Below, in pieces: positions 43,236 to 52,194 of a stretch of DNA of 64,000 nucleotides. The DNA is taken from the NCBI GenBank assembly GCA_964242895.1, contig CAXTBN010000006.1, positions 1-64,000 on the forward strand, given 5' to 3'. The stretch comes from JASLDZ01 sp964242895 (GTDB taxonomy: Bacteria > Pseudomonadota > Alphaproteobacteria > Caulobacterales > Caulobacteraceae). Made by a program: the position numbers and the translations under genes. How positions within the stretch are numbered: the first letter of the stretch is position 1; every line of letters starts with the position of its first letter. The notes below the pieces were generated by a model, which made no database searches, had not been told where the DNA came from, and saw only the letters and a program-made list of their open reading frames with translations.

Positions 43236-45316
43236 GGCCGGAGGACGAGGGCCGGCGCGCGCGCTGGGCGCGCCGCCTGCCCGACGTGCTCATCGGCGTG
43301 CTGGCGCTCTCCGCGGCGCTGCTGACGCTCGACGCCCTGTTCCCGCCGCCCATGGGCAAGCTGGAGCGCTCCTCGCCCGTGGTGCTCGACCGGCGCGGGG
43401 CGTGGCTGCGCGCCCTGACGGTGGAGAACGGCCGCTGGCGGCTGCGCGCCGACCTCGACCGCACCGACCCCGTGTTCCTGCGCCGCCTGCTCGCCCTGGA
43501 GGACGCGCGCTTCGCCGAGCACCCCGGCGTCGACCCCGCCGCCGTGCTGCGCGCCGCGATCGGCGATCTCGCCGCGCACCGCGTGCGCTCGGGCGGCTCG
43601 ACGCTGACCATGCAGCTCGCGCGACGCCTCGACCCGCGCCCGCGCACGCTCGCCGCCAAGGCGGTCGAGGCCGTGCGCGCCCTGCAGTTGGAGGCGCACC
43701 TCACCAAGCGCGAGATCTTTGCGGACTACCTGACGCTGACGCCCTACGGCGGCCCGCTGGAGGGCGTGCGCGCCGCCTCGCTCGCCTACTTCGGCCATGA
43801 GCCCGCGACCCTGACCGACGCCGAGCAGGCGCTCCTCATCGCCCTGCCCCAGGCCCCCGAGGCGCGCCGCCCCGACCGCCGCCCGCAGGCCGCCCTGCGC
43901 GCCCGCGCCCGCGTGCTGCAACGTCTCGTCGCCGGCCGCCTCATCGCGTCCGCGACCGCCGCCGAGGCCGCCGTCGAGTCCCTGCCCCACCGCACCGCCT
44001 TTCCCGCAAACGCCTGGGGCGCGGCGGGGGAGCTGGCCGCAGCCGCCCCGTCGCGACAGCCCACGGTCGTCTCCACCCTCGACGCCGGGCTGCAGCGCCG
44101 GCTCGAAGCCATGGCGCGCGAGACCGCCGTGGCGCAGGGGCCGGACTCCTCCTGCGCCGTGCTGGTGGTCGAGGTCGCGGGCCGGGCGGTGCGCGCGGCG
44201 GTCACCTCGGCGGGGCGCGACCGGCCGGGCGGCTGGGTGGACGCCACGCGCGCGCTCCGCTCCCCCGGCTCGGCGCTGAAGCCCTTCCTCTACGCCCAGG
44301 CCTTCGAGGCCGGCCTCGCCGCGCCCGAGACGCGCCTGCATGACGCGCCGGTCGCCTTCGCCGGCTACACGCCCGAAGACTTCGACCACGCCTTCCACGG
44401 CGAGGTGACCGCACGCGAGGCGCTGCAGTACTCGCTCAACACGCCGGCGGTGACGCTGCTGTCGCGTGTCGGCCCGTCCGCCTTCGAGGCGCGGCTGCGC
44501 AGCGCCGGCGCGCAGGTGGTGCGGCCGCGCGAGGCGTCCACCGACGCCGGCCTGGCGCTGGCGCTCGGCGGCGAAGGCGTCACCCTGCGCGACCTGGCCC
44601 TGCTCTACGCCGCGCTGGCCGACGGCGGCGTGGCCAAGCCCCTCGCCTGGACGCAGGCTCAGGCGCAGGCCGAAGCGCGCACGCCCGGACGGCGGCTGGT
44701 GCGCGCGGAGGCGGCCGGCGCGGTGCTCGACATCCTGCGCGGCGCGCCGCCGCCCGCCGACCGGCCGCCGCCCGTGCTGAGCGTCGGCGCACCCCGGCTC
44801 GCCTTCAAGACGGGCACCTCCTACGGCTTCCGCGACGCGGTGGCCGCGGGCGTCGGCGACGGCTGGGCGGTGGTCGTCTGGACAGGTCGCCCCGATGGCG
44901 GCGCGCGCGACGGGCTGACCGGGCGAGCAGCCGCCCTGCCGCTCCTGTTCCAGGCCTTCGACGTGCTGGAGGCCTCCACCGGCCGCACCCTGCCCGTCGC
45001 GGCGCCCGTCGCTCCCCGCGCCGCACCGCCCGCCCTCGCCAGGCTGGCGGAGGCCGGCGCGGGCCCGCACCTCGTCTTCCCGCCCGACGGCGCTAACGTG
45101 CTCGTGGACGGCTTCGGCCCCGACGCGCGCGGCCTCGTGCTGGCGGGCAAGGGGGGGCCGCTGCGCTGGTTCGTCGACGGCGCCCCGCTGAACGGGGAAG
45201 CGCCCTCCGAAGCGCCGGTGTGGCGGCCGCGGGAACCCGGCTTCCACCACGTCACGGCGATCGACGCCCAGGGCCGCCGCGCGGACTCCCACGTCAGGGT
45301 CACCGCGAGCAGCTGA
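43232..45316 (+). CDS. pbpC: penicillin-binding protein 1C
   Basis: A bifunctional peptidoglycan synthase in the inner membrane. After one transmembrane helix (about 17-35) the GT51 glycosyltransferase domain has Glu90 in LEDARFAEHPG and GGSTLTMQLARRL. The transpeptidase domain has the active-site Ser347-x-x-Lys350 in SPGSALKP, the SLN motif in YSLNTP and KTGTS. A C-terminal beta domain of ~90 residues (PBP1C-specific) completes it. The GTG start overlaps the macroglobulin stop, so the two are co-translated. The length of 694 residues is typical of PbpC. Confidence 0.95.
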   Translation: MRPEDEGRRARWARRLPDVLIGVLALSAALLTLDALFPPPMGKLERSSPVVLDRRGAWLRALTVENGRWRLRADLDRTDPVFLRRLLALEDARFAEHPGVDPAAVLRAAIGDLAAHRVRSGGSTLTMQLARRLDPRPRTLAAKAVEAVRALQLEAHLTKREIFADYLTLTPYGGPLEGVRAASLAYFGHEPATLTDAEQALLIALPQAPEARRPDRRPQAALRARARVLQRLVAGRLIASATAAEAAVESLPHRTAFPANAWGAAGELAAAAPSRQPTVVSTLDAGLQRRLEAMARETAVAQGPDSSCAVLVVEVAGRAVRAAVTSAGRDRPGGWVDATRALRSPGSALKPFLYAQAFEAGLAAPETRLHDAPVAFAGYTPEDFDHAFHGEVTAREALQYSLNTPAVTLLSRVGPSAFEARLRSAGAQVVRPREASTDAGLALALGGEGVTLRDLALLYAALADGGVAKPLAWTQAQAQAEARTPGRRLVRAEAAGAVLDILRGAPPPADRPPPVLSVGAPRLAFKTGTSYGFRDAVAAGVGDGWAVVVWTGRPDGGARDGLTGRAAALPLLFQAFDVLEASTGRTLPVAAPVAPRAAPPALARLAEAGAGPHLVFPPDGANVLVDGFGPDARGLVLAGKGGPLRWFVDGAPLNGEAPSEAPVWRPREPGFHHVTAIDAQGRRADSHVRVTASS

Positions 45317-45438
45317 CCGACGGTGTGGACGATCAGCGGTGGCGATAAGCGACTCCGTCTAGAGTATCGATGCGTGCCCCACCTTGAGGACGCCCTGACG
45401 AGCGCGGCGTGTCTGCGCGCGCTCGGCAACCGCAGGGG

Positions 45439-46281
45439 ATGCTCCGAGCTTTTGGATGTTCGGGAGGACCGGACCTGGACTTCACCTTCGCCATCGCCCT
45501 GACGCCTCGCGCCAACGCCGGCGACTGGGAGCTGACGCAAGCCCTGCTCGGCCTCACCCTGGCCAGCCTCGCCGCCCAGACCGCGCCCGACTTCCGCGTG
45601 CTGATCGCCGGGCACGAGCGCCCGCGCCTGCCGAGTGATCGGCGGGTGGAGTTCCTGTCCGTCTCCTGGCCCGTGCAGCCGACCGGACCGCACAACGACG
45701 ACAGCGGCCGCAAGAAGCACTGGCTGGCCGAGCGCGTGCTGGAACGGGGCGGTGGCCTGATGATGCTCGCCGACGCCGACGACTGGGTCGACCGCCGCAC
45801 GGTGGAGAGCGCCCGTCGCGAGCTCACCGGCGATGACATCCACGGCGGCGTGGTCACGCACGGCCACGCCGTCGACCTCGCCACCCTGCGCGCCTCGCCG
45901 ATCCCCGCGCCCGGCGTGTTCGGCGAACTCCACCGCGTGTGCGGCACCTCCACCATCACCGTGCTGCGGCCGGGCGCAGCGAGCGCCGCCGAGCGCGACC
46001 CCTTCTCCGCCCTGCGATCACACCATGCCTGGCTGGAGCGCGCGCCCGAGCTGGGGCTGCGCGTTCGTGTGCTGTCGACGAGCGCGGCCTACGTGGTCGG
46101 CACGTCGGTGAACCATTCGGAGCGGCTCGGTAATCATCCCGACTGGTTCCGCGGCTTCCGAGCCGCGGTGAACGCCCTCGGTGGACCGCTCGAGGCGGAC
46201 CTCGCCGCGCACTACGGCCTGACCTTTCCGCAGCTTCGGGCGGTGTCGCGGCGCCTCCAGGCGGACGCGCCCGTCGCGTGA
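45439..46281 (+). CDS. putative rhamnosyltransferase-like glycosyltransferase
   Basis: The protein begins with a GT-A-like strand DFTFAIALTPR and has an ADADDW metal-binding motif after a helix with RKKHWLAERVL, a layout I associate with the putative rhamnosyl transferase family. There is no membrane segment. The start is uncertain: ATG at 45439 and GTG at 45409 are both possible, neither with a good ribosome binding site. The stop overlaps the GTG of the next glycosyltransferase, placing it first in the coupled glycan cluster. Confidence 0.7.
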   Translation: MLRAFGCSGGPDLDFTFAIALTPRANAGDWELTQALLGLTLASLAAQTAPDFRVLIAGHERPRLPSDRRVEFLSVSWPVQPTGPHNDDSGRKKHWLAERVLERGGGLMMLADADDWVDRRTVESARRELTGDDIHGGVVTHGHAVDLATLRASPIPAPGVFGELHRVCGTSTITVLRPGAASAAERDPFSALRSHHAWLERAPELGLRVRVLSTSAAYVVGTSVNHSERLGNHPDWFRGFRAAVNALGGPLEADLAAHYGLTFPQLRAVSRRLQADAPVA

Positions 46282-47396
46282 GCCGCCTGCGCCTTGTCCT
46301 GTTCACCGACAGCGCCGACCCGTCGGGCATGGGCGTCCACATGCTCGCCCTCGCCCGCTCGCTGCGGAGCGAGGCCGACGTCACCCTGCTGTTCGCCGAC
46401 ACGCCCGGCGCCCGCCCTTTCGCCGAAGCGGCCGCGCGCGAGGGCTTCGCCGCCGAGGCGCTGGCGATCGAGGACTGGACGGTGGAGGGCGCGCTGCGCC
46501 GCCGCCTCGCCGCGCTCCGTCCCGACGTGGTGCACGCCCACGCCGGCGTTCAGTGGGAGGGGCTGTGGATCGCCCGCGCCGTCCGCGAGGCCTGTGGAGC
46601 ACCGACGGTCCGCACCGAGCACCTGCCCTACCTGCTCATGAAGCCGCAGGACCAGGCGGAGCACGCCGCCGCCCTGCCGGGCTTCGCCGCCGTGGTCTGC
46701 GTGTCGCGGGGCGCGAGCGCCGGCCACCTCGGCCGCGACCCCTCCGGCCGCCAGCCTTGCGTGATCCCCAACGGCATGGCCGTCCCGCCACGCCGGCTCG
46801 GACGCGAGGCGACACGCGCGGCCCTGGGCGTTTCGGAGGGTCGGCCGCTGCTGCTGACGGTGGCGCGGCTGTTCACGCAGAAGGGTCACGGCGTTCTGCT
46901 GCACGCCCTGCACCGCTTACGCGACCGTGACTGGAGCGCGGCCTGGGCCGGCGAGGGCGAGCTGTCGCCCGTGCTGGAGTGGGGCGTCGCGCGGCTCGGC
47001 CTCTCGGACCGCATCCACCTGCTCGGCCGGCGCGACGACGTGGGCGACCTCCTGGCCGCCGCCGACGTGTTCGTCCTGCCGTCCCTGTTCGAGGGCCACC
47101 CCCTGTCGGTGCTGGAGGCCATGCACGCCGGGAGGCCCATCGTCGCCACGGCCGCCGCCGGCACGACGGAGGCGGTGACCGACGGCCTTGAGGCGCTGCT
47201 GGTCTCGCCGGGCGACCCCGACGCCCTGGCCGGCGCGATCGCTGCGGTGCTCGACGACCCCGCGGCGGCCGAGCGCCGCGCCGCGCGCGCCATGGCGCGC
47301 GCGCAGGCCGAGTTCGGTGTCGAGCGGATGGCGCGCGAGACCCTGGCCGTGTACCGCGCCGTGCTCCAACCCACTCGCGAGACCGCTCCCGCATGA
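46278..47396 (+). CDS. GT4-family glycosyltransferase
   Basis: A GT-B enzyme: N-terminal Rossmann start RLVLFTDSADPSGMGVHM with the glycine-rich acceptor loop, middle VVHAHAGVQWEG, then the C-terminal nucleotide-sugar site with PSLFEGHPLSVLEAMHAGRPIVAT, containing the ExxxxxxxE-like pattern of GT4. It is cytoplasmic, 372 residues. The GTG at 46278 overlaps the previous stop, and the end overlaps the ATG of the oxidoreductase gene (ATGA), so it sits inside a translationally coupled operon for an exported glycan. Confidence 0.9.
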   Translation: MSRLRLVLFTDSADPSGMGVHMLALARSLRSEADVTLLFADTPGARPFAEAAAREGFAAEALAIEDWTVEGALRRRLAALRPDVVHAHAGVQWEGLWIARAVREACGAPTVRTEHLPYLLMKPQDQAEHAAALPGFAAVVCVSRGASAGHLGRDPSGRQPCVIPNGMAVPPRRLGREATRAALGVSEGRPLLLTVARLFTQKGHGVLLHALHRLRDRDWSAAWAGEGELSPVLEWGVARLGLSDRIHLLGRRDDVGDLLAAADVFVLPSLFEGHPLSVLEAMHAGRPIVATAAAGTTEAVTDGLEALLVSPGDPDALAGAIAAVLDDPAAAERRAARAMARAQAEFGVERMARETLAVYRAVLQPTRETAPA

Positions 47397-48358
47397 CGCT
47401 CCGCATCGGCTTCATCGGCGCGGGCGGCATCGCCCACCGCCACCTGGACGTGCTCGCCGGGTTCGACGCAGCGGTGACCGCCGTCGCCGATCCGGCCCTC
47501 GACCGGGCGCGCGAAGCGGCCGAGCCCCGGGGCGCCCGCGCCTACGCCGACGCCGACGCCATGCTCGACGCCGAGGCGCTCGACGCCCTGTGGATCTGCG
47601 TCCCGCCCTTCGCCCACGGCGCGCCGGAGCGGGCGGCGCTCGCGCGCGGCCTGCCGTTCTTCGTCGAGAAGCCCCTGGGCGTCGACGCCGGCGCGGCGGA
47701 GGAGGTCGCGGCCGCCGTGGCGAAGTCGGGCCTGGTCACCGCCGTCGGCTATCACTGGCGCTGGATGGACCATGTGGACGTCGCCCGCGCCGCCCTCGCG
47801 CAACGGCCGGCGCGGCTGGTGAACGGCTACTGGCTCGACTCCACGCCGCCCCCGCGCTGGTGGGGACGGCGCGACGAGAGCGGCGGGCAGGCCAACGAGC
47901 AGACCACGCACATTTTCGACCTGGCGCGGTATCTTGTGGGCGAGGTGGCGGAGGTCTCGGCCTACGCCGCACGCACGCCGCGCGAGGCCTGGCCCGACGT
48001 GGACCTGGACGAGGCGAGCGTGGCGACCCTGCGCTTCCGCTCGGGCGCGGTCGGGACCATCAGCTCCACCTGCCTCCTGGGCTGGGGACACCGCGTCGGC
48101 CTCAACCTGTTCGGCGACGACCTCGTGATCGAGCTGACGCAGGGCGAGGTGGGCGTCTACGGCGCCGTGGGCACCACCGAGACGCACGCCGGTCTCGACC
48201 CGGTGATGCGCGAGGACCGGGCCTTCCTCGACGCGGTCGCGGGCCGCGACGGCGAGCCGCTGCGCTGCACCTACGCCGACGCGCTCGGCACCCAGCGCCT
48301 CACCGACGCCGTCCGCCGCTCCGCCGCCACCGGCGCCCCCGTCAAGCTGGAGGCCTGA
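47393..48358 (+). CDS. Gfo/Idh/MocA-family oxidoreductase
   Basis: An N-terminal NAD(P)-binding motif GFIGAGGIAHRH, the EKPLG motif with the conserved lysine, and the C-terminal sheet domain with a Gly-His segment near GYHWRWMDH. The 321-residue protein is likely to oxidise or reduce a sugar or sugar nucleotide for the surrounding glycosyltransferases, or a sugar released by the GH genes downstream. Coupled by overlap to the upstream GT4 gene and three bases from the next dehydrogenase gene. Confidence 0.85.
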   Translation: MTLRIGFIGAGGIAHRHLDVLAGFDAAVTAVADPALDRAREAAEPRGARAYADADAMLDAEALDALWICVPPFAHGAPERAALARGLPFFVEKPLGVDAGAAEEVAAAVAKSGLVTAVGYHWRWMDHVDVARAALAQRPARLVNGYWLDSTPPPRWWGRRDESGGQANEQTTHIFDLARYLVGEVAEVSAYAARTPREAWPDVDLDEASVATLRFRSGAVGTISSTCLLGWGHRVGLNLFGDDLVIELTQGEVGVYGAVGTTETHAGLDPVMREDRAFLDAVAGRDGEPLRCTYADALGTQRLTDAVRRSAATGAPVKLEA

Positions 48359-48361
48359 CCC

Positions 48362-49471
48362 ATGCCCGAGGGTCGCATCGTCCGCTCGCTCGGCGTCCAG
48401 TCGCCCGGCCGCCTCAGCTACGCGGAGGCCTATACGGAGGGCCCGCTCGGCGACGGCATGTTCGCCCTCGAGACGCTGTACTCGGGCTTCTCGGCTGGCA
48501 CCGAGCTGACCTTCGTCAAGGGTTTGAACCCTTACCTGCACGCCCGCTGGGAGCCGGAGTTCGGCGTGTTCGTGGAGGGCTCGGCGGGGATGAGCTACCC
48601 CGTGCCGTTCCTCGGCTACATGGAGAGCGCGCGGGTGGTGGAGAGCCGCACGGGCGCGGCCGCCGTGGGCGACGTGATCGGCATCGCCTACGGCCACAAG
48701 AGCGGCCACGAGGTCTACCCGCCCAACGAGAGCTTCGCGAAGCTGCCGGCCGGCCTCGGCCCGATGCTGGGCGTCTACGTCGGCCAGATGGGGCCCATCT
48801 GCGTGAACGGCGTGCTCCACGCCGACGCCGAGCTGGCCGACGGTCGCGTGAACCGGCTCGGCGGCGGGGTCGCGGGCCGGCGGCTGCTGGTGATCGGCGC
48901 GGGCGTGGTGGGGCTCCTGTGCGCGCTCCTGGCCCGGCGCGCGGGCGCGGCGGAGGTGGTGGTCGCCGACGACAGCGCCTTCCGCCGCGGCAAGGCGCAG
49001 GCGCTCGGCTTCGAGGCGGTGAGCGAGGCCGAGAGCTGGGAGCTGTGCAAGACGCGCTGGAGCCACGGCGGCTCCGGCGTTGTCGACCGTGGCGCGGACG
49101 CGGTGCTGCAGTGCCGCGCCTCGTCCGCGAGCCTGCACACGGCGCTCAAGGCCCTGCGGCCACAAGGGTCGGTGATCGACCTCGCTTTCTACACCAGCGG
49201 GGCGTCGGACCTGCGGCTCGGCGAGGAGTTCCACCACAACGGGCTCTCCATCCGCTGCGCCCAGATCGGTCGCGTCCCGCGCGGCCTGGGTTTCGCCTGG
49301 GACCGACGGCGGCTGATGGACGAGACGGTGGCGCTGCTTCGGGCCGAGGGCGAGGCGATCCGGCGCGAGCTGGTCACCGACGTCGTGCCGATCGCCGAGG
49401 CGCCCGCCTTCGTGGAGCGGCTGGCGTCAGAACGGCGTGACTTCCTGCAGATCGTGTTCGACTACGCGTGA
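48362..49471 (+). CDS. zinc-type medium-chain dehydrogenase-like protein
   Basis: The protein resembles medium-chain dehydrogenases, with an N-terminal catalytic-like domain and a Rossmann motif VIGAGVVGLLCALLARRAGA. The classical catalytic-zinc set (GHE plus cysteine) and the four-cysteine structural zinc lobe are not evident, so it may be a zinc-independent member of the type found in sugar biosynthesis clusters. It is paired with the Gfo/Idh gene, a recurring combination in glycan loci. The end overlaps the GTG of the following glycosyltransferase. Confidence 0.75.
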   Translation: MPEGRIVRSLGVQSPGRLSYAEAYTEGPLGDGMFALETLYSGFSAGTELTFVKGLNPYLHARWEPEFGVFVEGSAGMSYPVPFLGYMESARVVESRTGAAAVGDVIGIAYGHKSGHEVYPPNESFAKLPAGLGPMLGVYVGQMGPICVNGVLHADAELADGRVNRLGGGVAGRRLLVIGAGVVGLLCALLARRAGAAEVVVADDSAFRRGKAQALGFEAVSEAESWELCKTRWSHGGSGVVDRGADAVLQCRASSASLHTALKALRPQGSVIDLAFYTSGASDLRLGEEFHHNGLSIRCAQIGRVPRGLGFAWDRRRLMDETVALLRAEGEAIRRELVTDVVPIAEAPAFVERLASERRDFLQIVFDYA

Positions 49472-50601
49472 GCGGCGGCGCGGAGCCCGCGCCACGGCGC
49501 GTCCTGTTCGTCTTCGCGTGGCTGGTGGTCGGCGGCGAGGAGACGGAGGTGCGGCTCCTCGCGCGCAACCTCGACCCGGCGCGCTGGCGGCTGGACGTGG
49601 TCGCCTGCTTCCGCAAGCCCGGCATGCCCGAGCAGACGCACAAGCAGCTGGAGGAGCTGGGCGTGGACGTGGACCGCACGCCCTACGACCTCTCCTACGA
49701 CGACACGGTCGCCTACCTCGCGCGCAAGATGGCCGGCTACGACCTCGTGGTCGCCTGCCAGGCGGTGACCGACGTCGTGCTCGCGCTCGACCGCATGGCC
49801 TCGCCGCCGCCCCTCATCGAGCATGGCGGCCTCGTGGAGGAGGCGCTGCGCGGCCCCCGGCACAGAACGGCCCGCTACGTGGGCGTGTGCCGCTCCATCC
49901 GCGACGCGGCCGCCACGCGGATGCCGCCGGAGCACGCGCGCGAGATCCCCTCCATGGTCGACCTCGCCGAGTTCTCCACCCCCGACCGCACCGGCGTGCG
50001 CGCCGAGCTCGGCATCGCACCGGACGCGCCCGTGGTCGGCTGGCTCGGCCGGCTCGACCGCAAGAAGCGCGTCGAGGATTTCGTGCGCGCGGCGGCCCGG
50101 GTCCGCGACGCCCGTCCGGACGCCCGCTTCCTGGTGGTCGGCGGGCCGGACGCCTTCATGCCCGAGTACGCCGACGGCCTGCACGCGCTCGCCGCGGAGC
50201 TGGGCCTCTCGGACGCGCTCCTGTTCCTAGGCGACCGCGCCGACGTCCCGCGACTCCTGTCGGCGCTGGACGTGTTCTGCTGGCTGTCGCGCGACGAGGG
50301 CATGCCGCACGTGATCGCGGAGGCGGGGGCTGCAGGCCTGTCGGTGGTCGCCACCCGCGACAACGGCTCGGAACAGCAGATCGAGGACGGCCGCTCCGGC
50401 CTGTTCGTCCCGCACGAGGACCCGCCCGCCGTGGCCGCCGCCGTGCTGCACCTGCTGGACGACCCAGCTCTCGCGCGCCGCCTCGGCGCCGCCCTGCGGG
50501 CCGACGTGGTGGCCCGCTACGCGGTGAACGCGGTGCTGCCGCGTTGGGAGGCGCTGTTCGACGAGGTGCTGCAGGAACACGCCGCGCGAACAGGTGCTTG
50601 A
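49468..50601 (+). CDS. GT4-family glycosyltransferase
   Basis: GT-B fold with an N-terminal FVFAWLVVGGEETEVRLLA segment typical of family 4 and a C-terminal donor site with WLSRDEGMPHVIAEAGAAGLSVVAT. It has 377 residues and no membrane segment. It is the second GT4 enzyme of the operon and probably adds a different sugar. The GTG start overlaps the previous stop by four bases. The next gene starts 34 bp downstream. Confidence 0.9.
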   Translation: MSGGAEPAPRRVLFVFAWLVVGGEETEVRLLARNLDPARWRLDVVACFRKPGMPEQTHKQLEELGVDVDRTPYDLSYDDTVAYLARKMAGYDLVVACQAVTDVVLALDRMASPPPLIEHGGLVEEALRGPRHRTARYVGVCRSIRDAAATRMPPEHAREIPSMVDLAEFSTPDRTGVRAELGIAPDAPVVGWLGRLDRKKRVEDFVRAAARVRDARPDARFLVVGGPDAFMPEYADGLHALAAELGLSDALLFLGDRADVPRLLSALDVFCWLSRDEGMPHVIAEAGAAGLSVVATRDNGSEQQIEDGRSGLFVPHEDPPAVAAAVLHLLDDPALARRLGAALRADVVARYAVNAVLPRWEALFDEVLQEHAARTGA

Positions 50602-50635
50602 CGGCGCGTCCCAGGTTCCTGGATTAAGGCCTGCC

Positions 50636-52117
50636 GTGTTCGACGCCGACCTGCCCGCTCCGATCTCCCACGCGCCCGCCCGCGCCCGCCCGTGCGTGGC
50701 CGGCGCCGACGTGCCCTGGGTGCAGGTCGCGCCGGGCGCTCCCTACTTCGTCACCGACGACGGCGAGCCCTGGACGCCCATCGGCTATAACGACTCGATC
50801 AACTGGGTTGACCTGCGTCCGCTTTACAACCGGCGCGACCTGCCCGCCGTCGAGCGTCACCTGCGCTACGCCAGGAACAACGGCGGCGCCTGCATCCGGT
50901 TGATGCTGGAGTGCCTGCACGGCCACAACCGGCTGATGGAAGGCCCGCTGGGCGCGTTCCGCCCCCGCATGGTTCGGCTGTGGGACGATCTGTTCGCCCT
51001 GTGCGCCAAAGTCGGCCTGCGCATCCTGCTGACGCCGTTCGACACCTTCTGGACCTGGATCCACTGGCCGCGCCATCCCTACAACACGGCCAACGGCGGC
51101 CCCCTCGACTCGCCCGCGCGCATCCTGCTCGACCCGGGGGCGCGGGCGGCCATCAAGGCCCGGCTCACCTTCGCGGTGGAGCGCTGGGGCGGCTCGGGCG
51201 CTTTGTTCGCCTGGGACCTGTGGAACGAGATCCACCCCGCCCAGGCCGAAGACTGCGCCGACATCTTCCCGGAGTTCATCTCCGACATCAGCCGCCACGT
51301 CCGCGGGCTGGAGCTGAAGCTCTATGGCCGCAGCCACCCGCAGACCGTCTCCCTGTTCGGGCCGGAGCTGGCGTGGCGTCCGCACATGCCTCTGGCGGAG
51401 CCGATCTTCCGCCACCCCGACCTCGATTTCGCGTCCATCCACATCTACGCGGAAGGCACGATCGATCACCCGGCGAACACGGTCGACGCGGCGATCGACA
51501 TGGGCCGCATCACCGCCGAGTGCCTGGCCGAGACGCCGCCGGACCGGCCGTTCCTCGACACGGAGCACGGGCCCATCCACACCTTCAAGGATCACAAGAA
51601 GACGCTCGCCGCCGCCTTCGACGACGAGTTGTTCCGCCACATGCAGTGGGCGCACATGGCGAGCGGCGGCGCAGGGGGCGGCATGCGCTGGCCCAACCGC
51701 CGCCCGCACGTGCTCACTCCCGGCATGCGCCGGGCGCAGGGGGCGCTGGCCCGCTTCCTGCCGCTGATCGACTGGCCGCGCTTCCGCCGCCGCAACCTGA
51801 CCGCCGCGCTGGGGCTGGTGGGTGACGAGGCCGCCGCCTTCGCCTGCGGCGACGCCCGCCAAGCCGTCGTCTACCTGCTCCGCCGCGACCGCCTGGACGC
51901 CCGCGGCCGGGTCTCCGCGACCGACACGGTGAGGACCACCCTCGAGTTGCCGGGCCTGGAAGCCGGCACCTATCGCGTCAGCGCCTTCGACCCGCACGGC
52001 GGGCGCGTGACGGACGTGTTCACGGCCCGAACGAACGGCGCGACGCTCGCGATCGAGACACCCGCTTGGTGCGGCGAGTTGGCCCTGGCCGTCACGCCCG
52101 AGCGAGCGTCGTCCTAA
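50636..52117 (+). CDS. GH5-like (cellulase-fold) glycoside hydrolase
   Basis: A clan-A TIM barrel with acid/base Glu198 in WDLWNEIHP and nucleophile Glu310 in LDTEHG, followed by a C-terminal beta domain (about 400-490). There is no signal peptide, so it may act inside the cell or be exported by another route. The exact GH family is uncertain. I choose the GTG at 50636, preceded by AAGG, over the GTG at 50594, which overlaps the GT4 gene. Its place after the glycosyltransferases suggests trimming or turnover of the same glycan. Confidence 0.75.
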   Translation: MFDADLPAPISHAPARARPCVAGADVPWVQVAPGAPYFVTDDGEPWTPIGYNDSINWVDLRPLYNRRDLPAVERHLRYARNNGGACIRLMLECLHGHNRLMEGPLGAFRPRMVRLWDDLFALCAKVGLRILLTPFDTFWTWIHWPRHPYNTANGGPLDSPARILLDPGARAAIKARLTFAVERWGGSGALFAWDLWNEIHPAQAEDCADIFPEFISDISRHVRGLELKLYGRSHPQTVSLFGPELAWRPHMPLAEPIFRHPDLDFASIHIYAEGTIDHPANTVDAAIDMGRITAECLAETPPDRPFLDTEHGPIHTFKDHKKTLAAAFDDELFRHMQWAHMASGGAGGGMRWPNRRPHVLTPGMRRAQGALARFLPLIDWPRFRRRNLTAALGLVGDEAAAFACGDARQAVVYLLRRDRLDARGRVSATDTVRTTLELPGLEAGTYRVSAFDPHGGRVTDVFTARTNGATLAIETPAWCGELALAVTPERASS

Positions 52118-52194
52118 GGTCAAGCGCCACCCTTTCCGGCCTGTCCCTAGGTCGTTGTGCGCGAAGCGGCGGGCGGCTCCCCGCACGCCCAGCT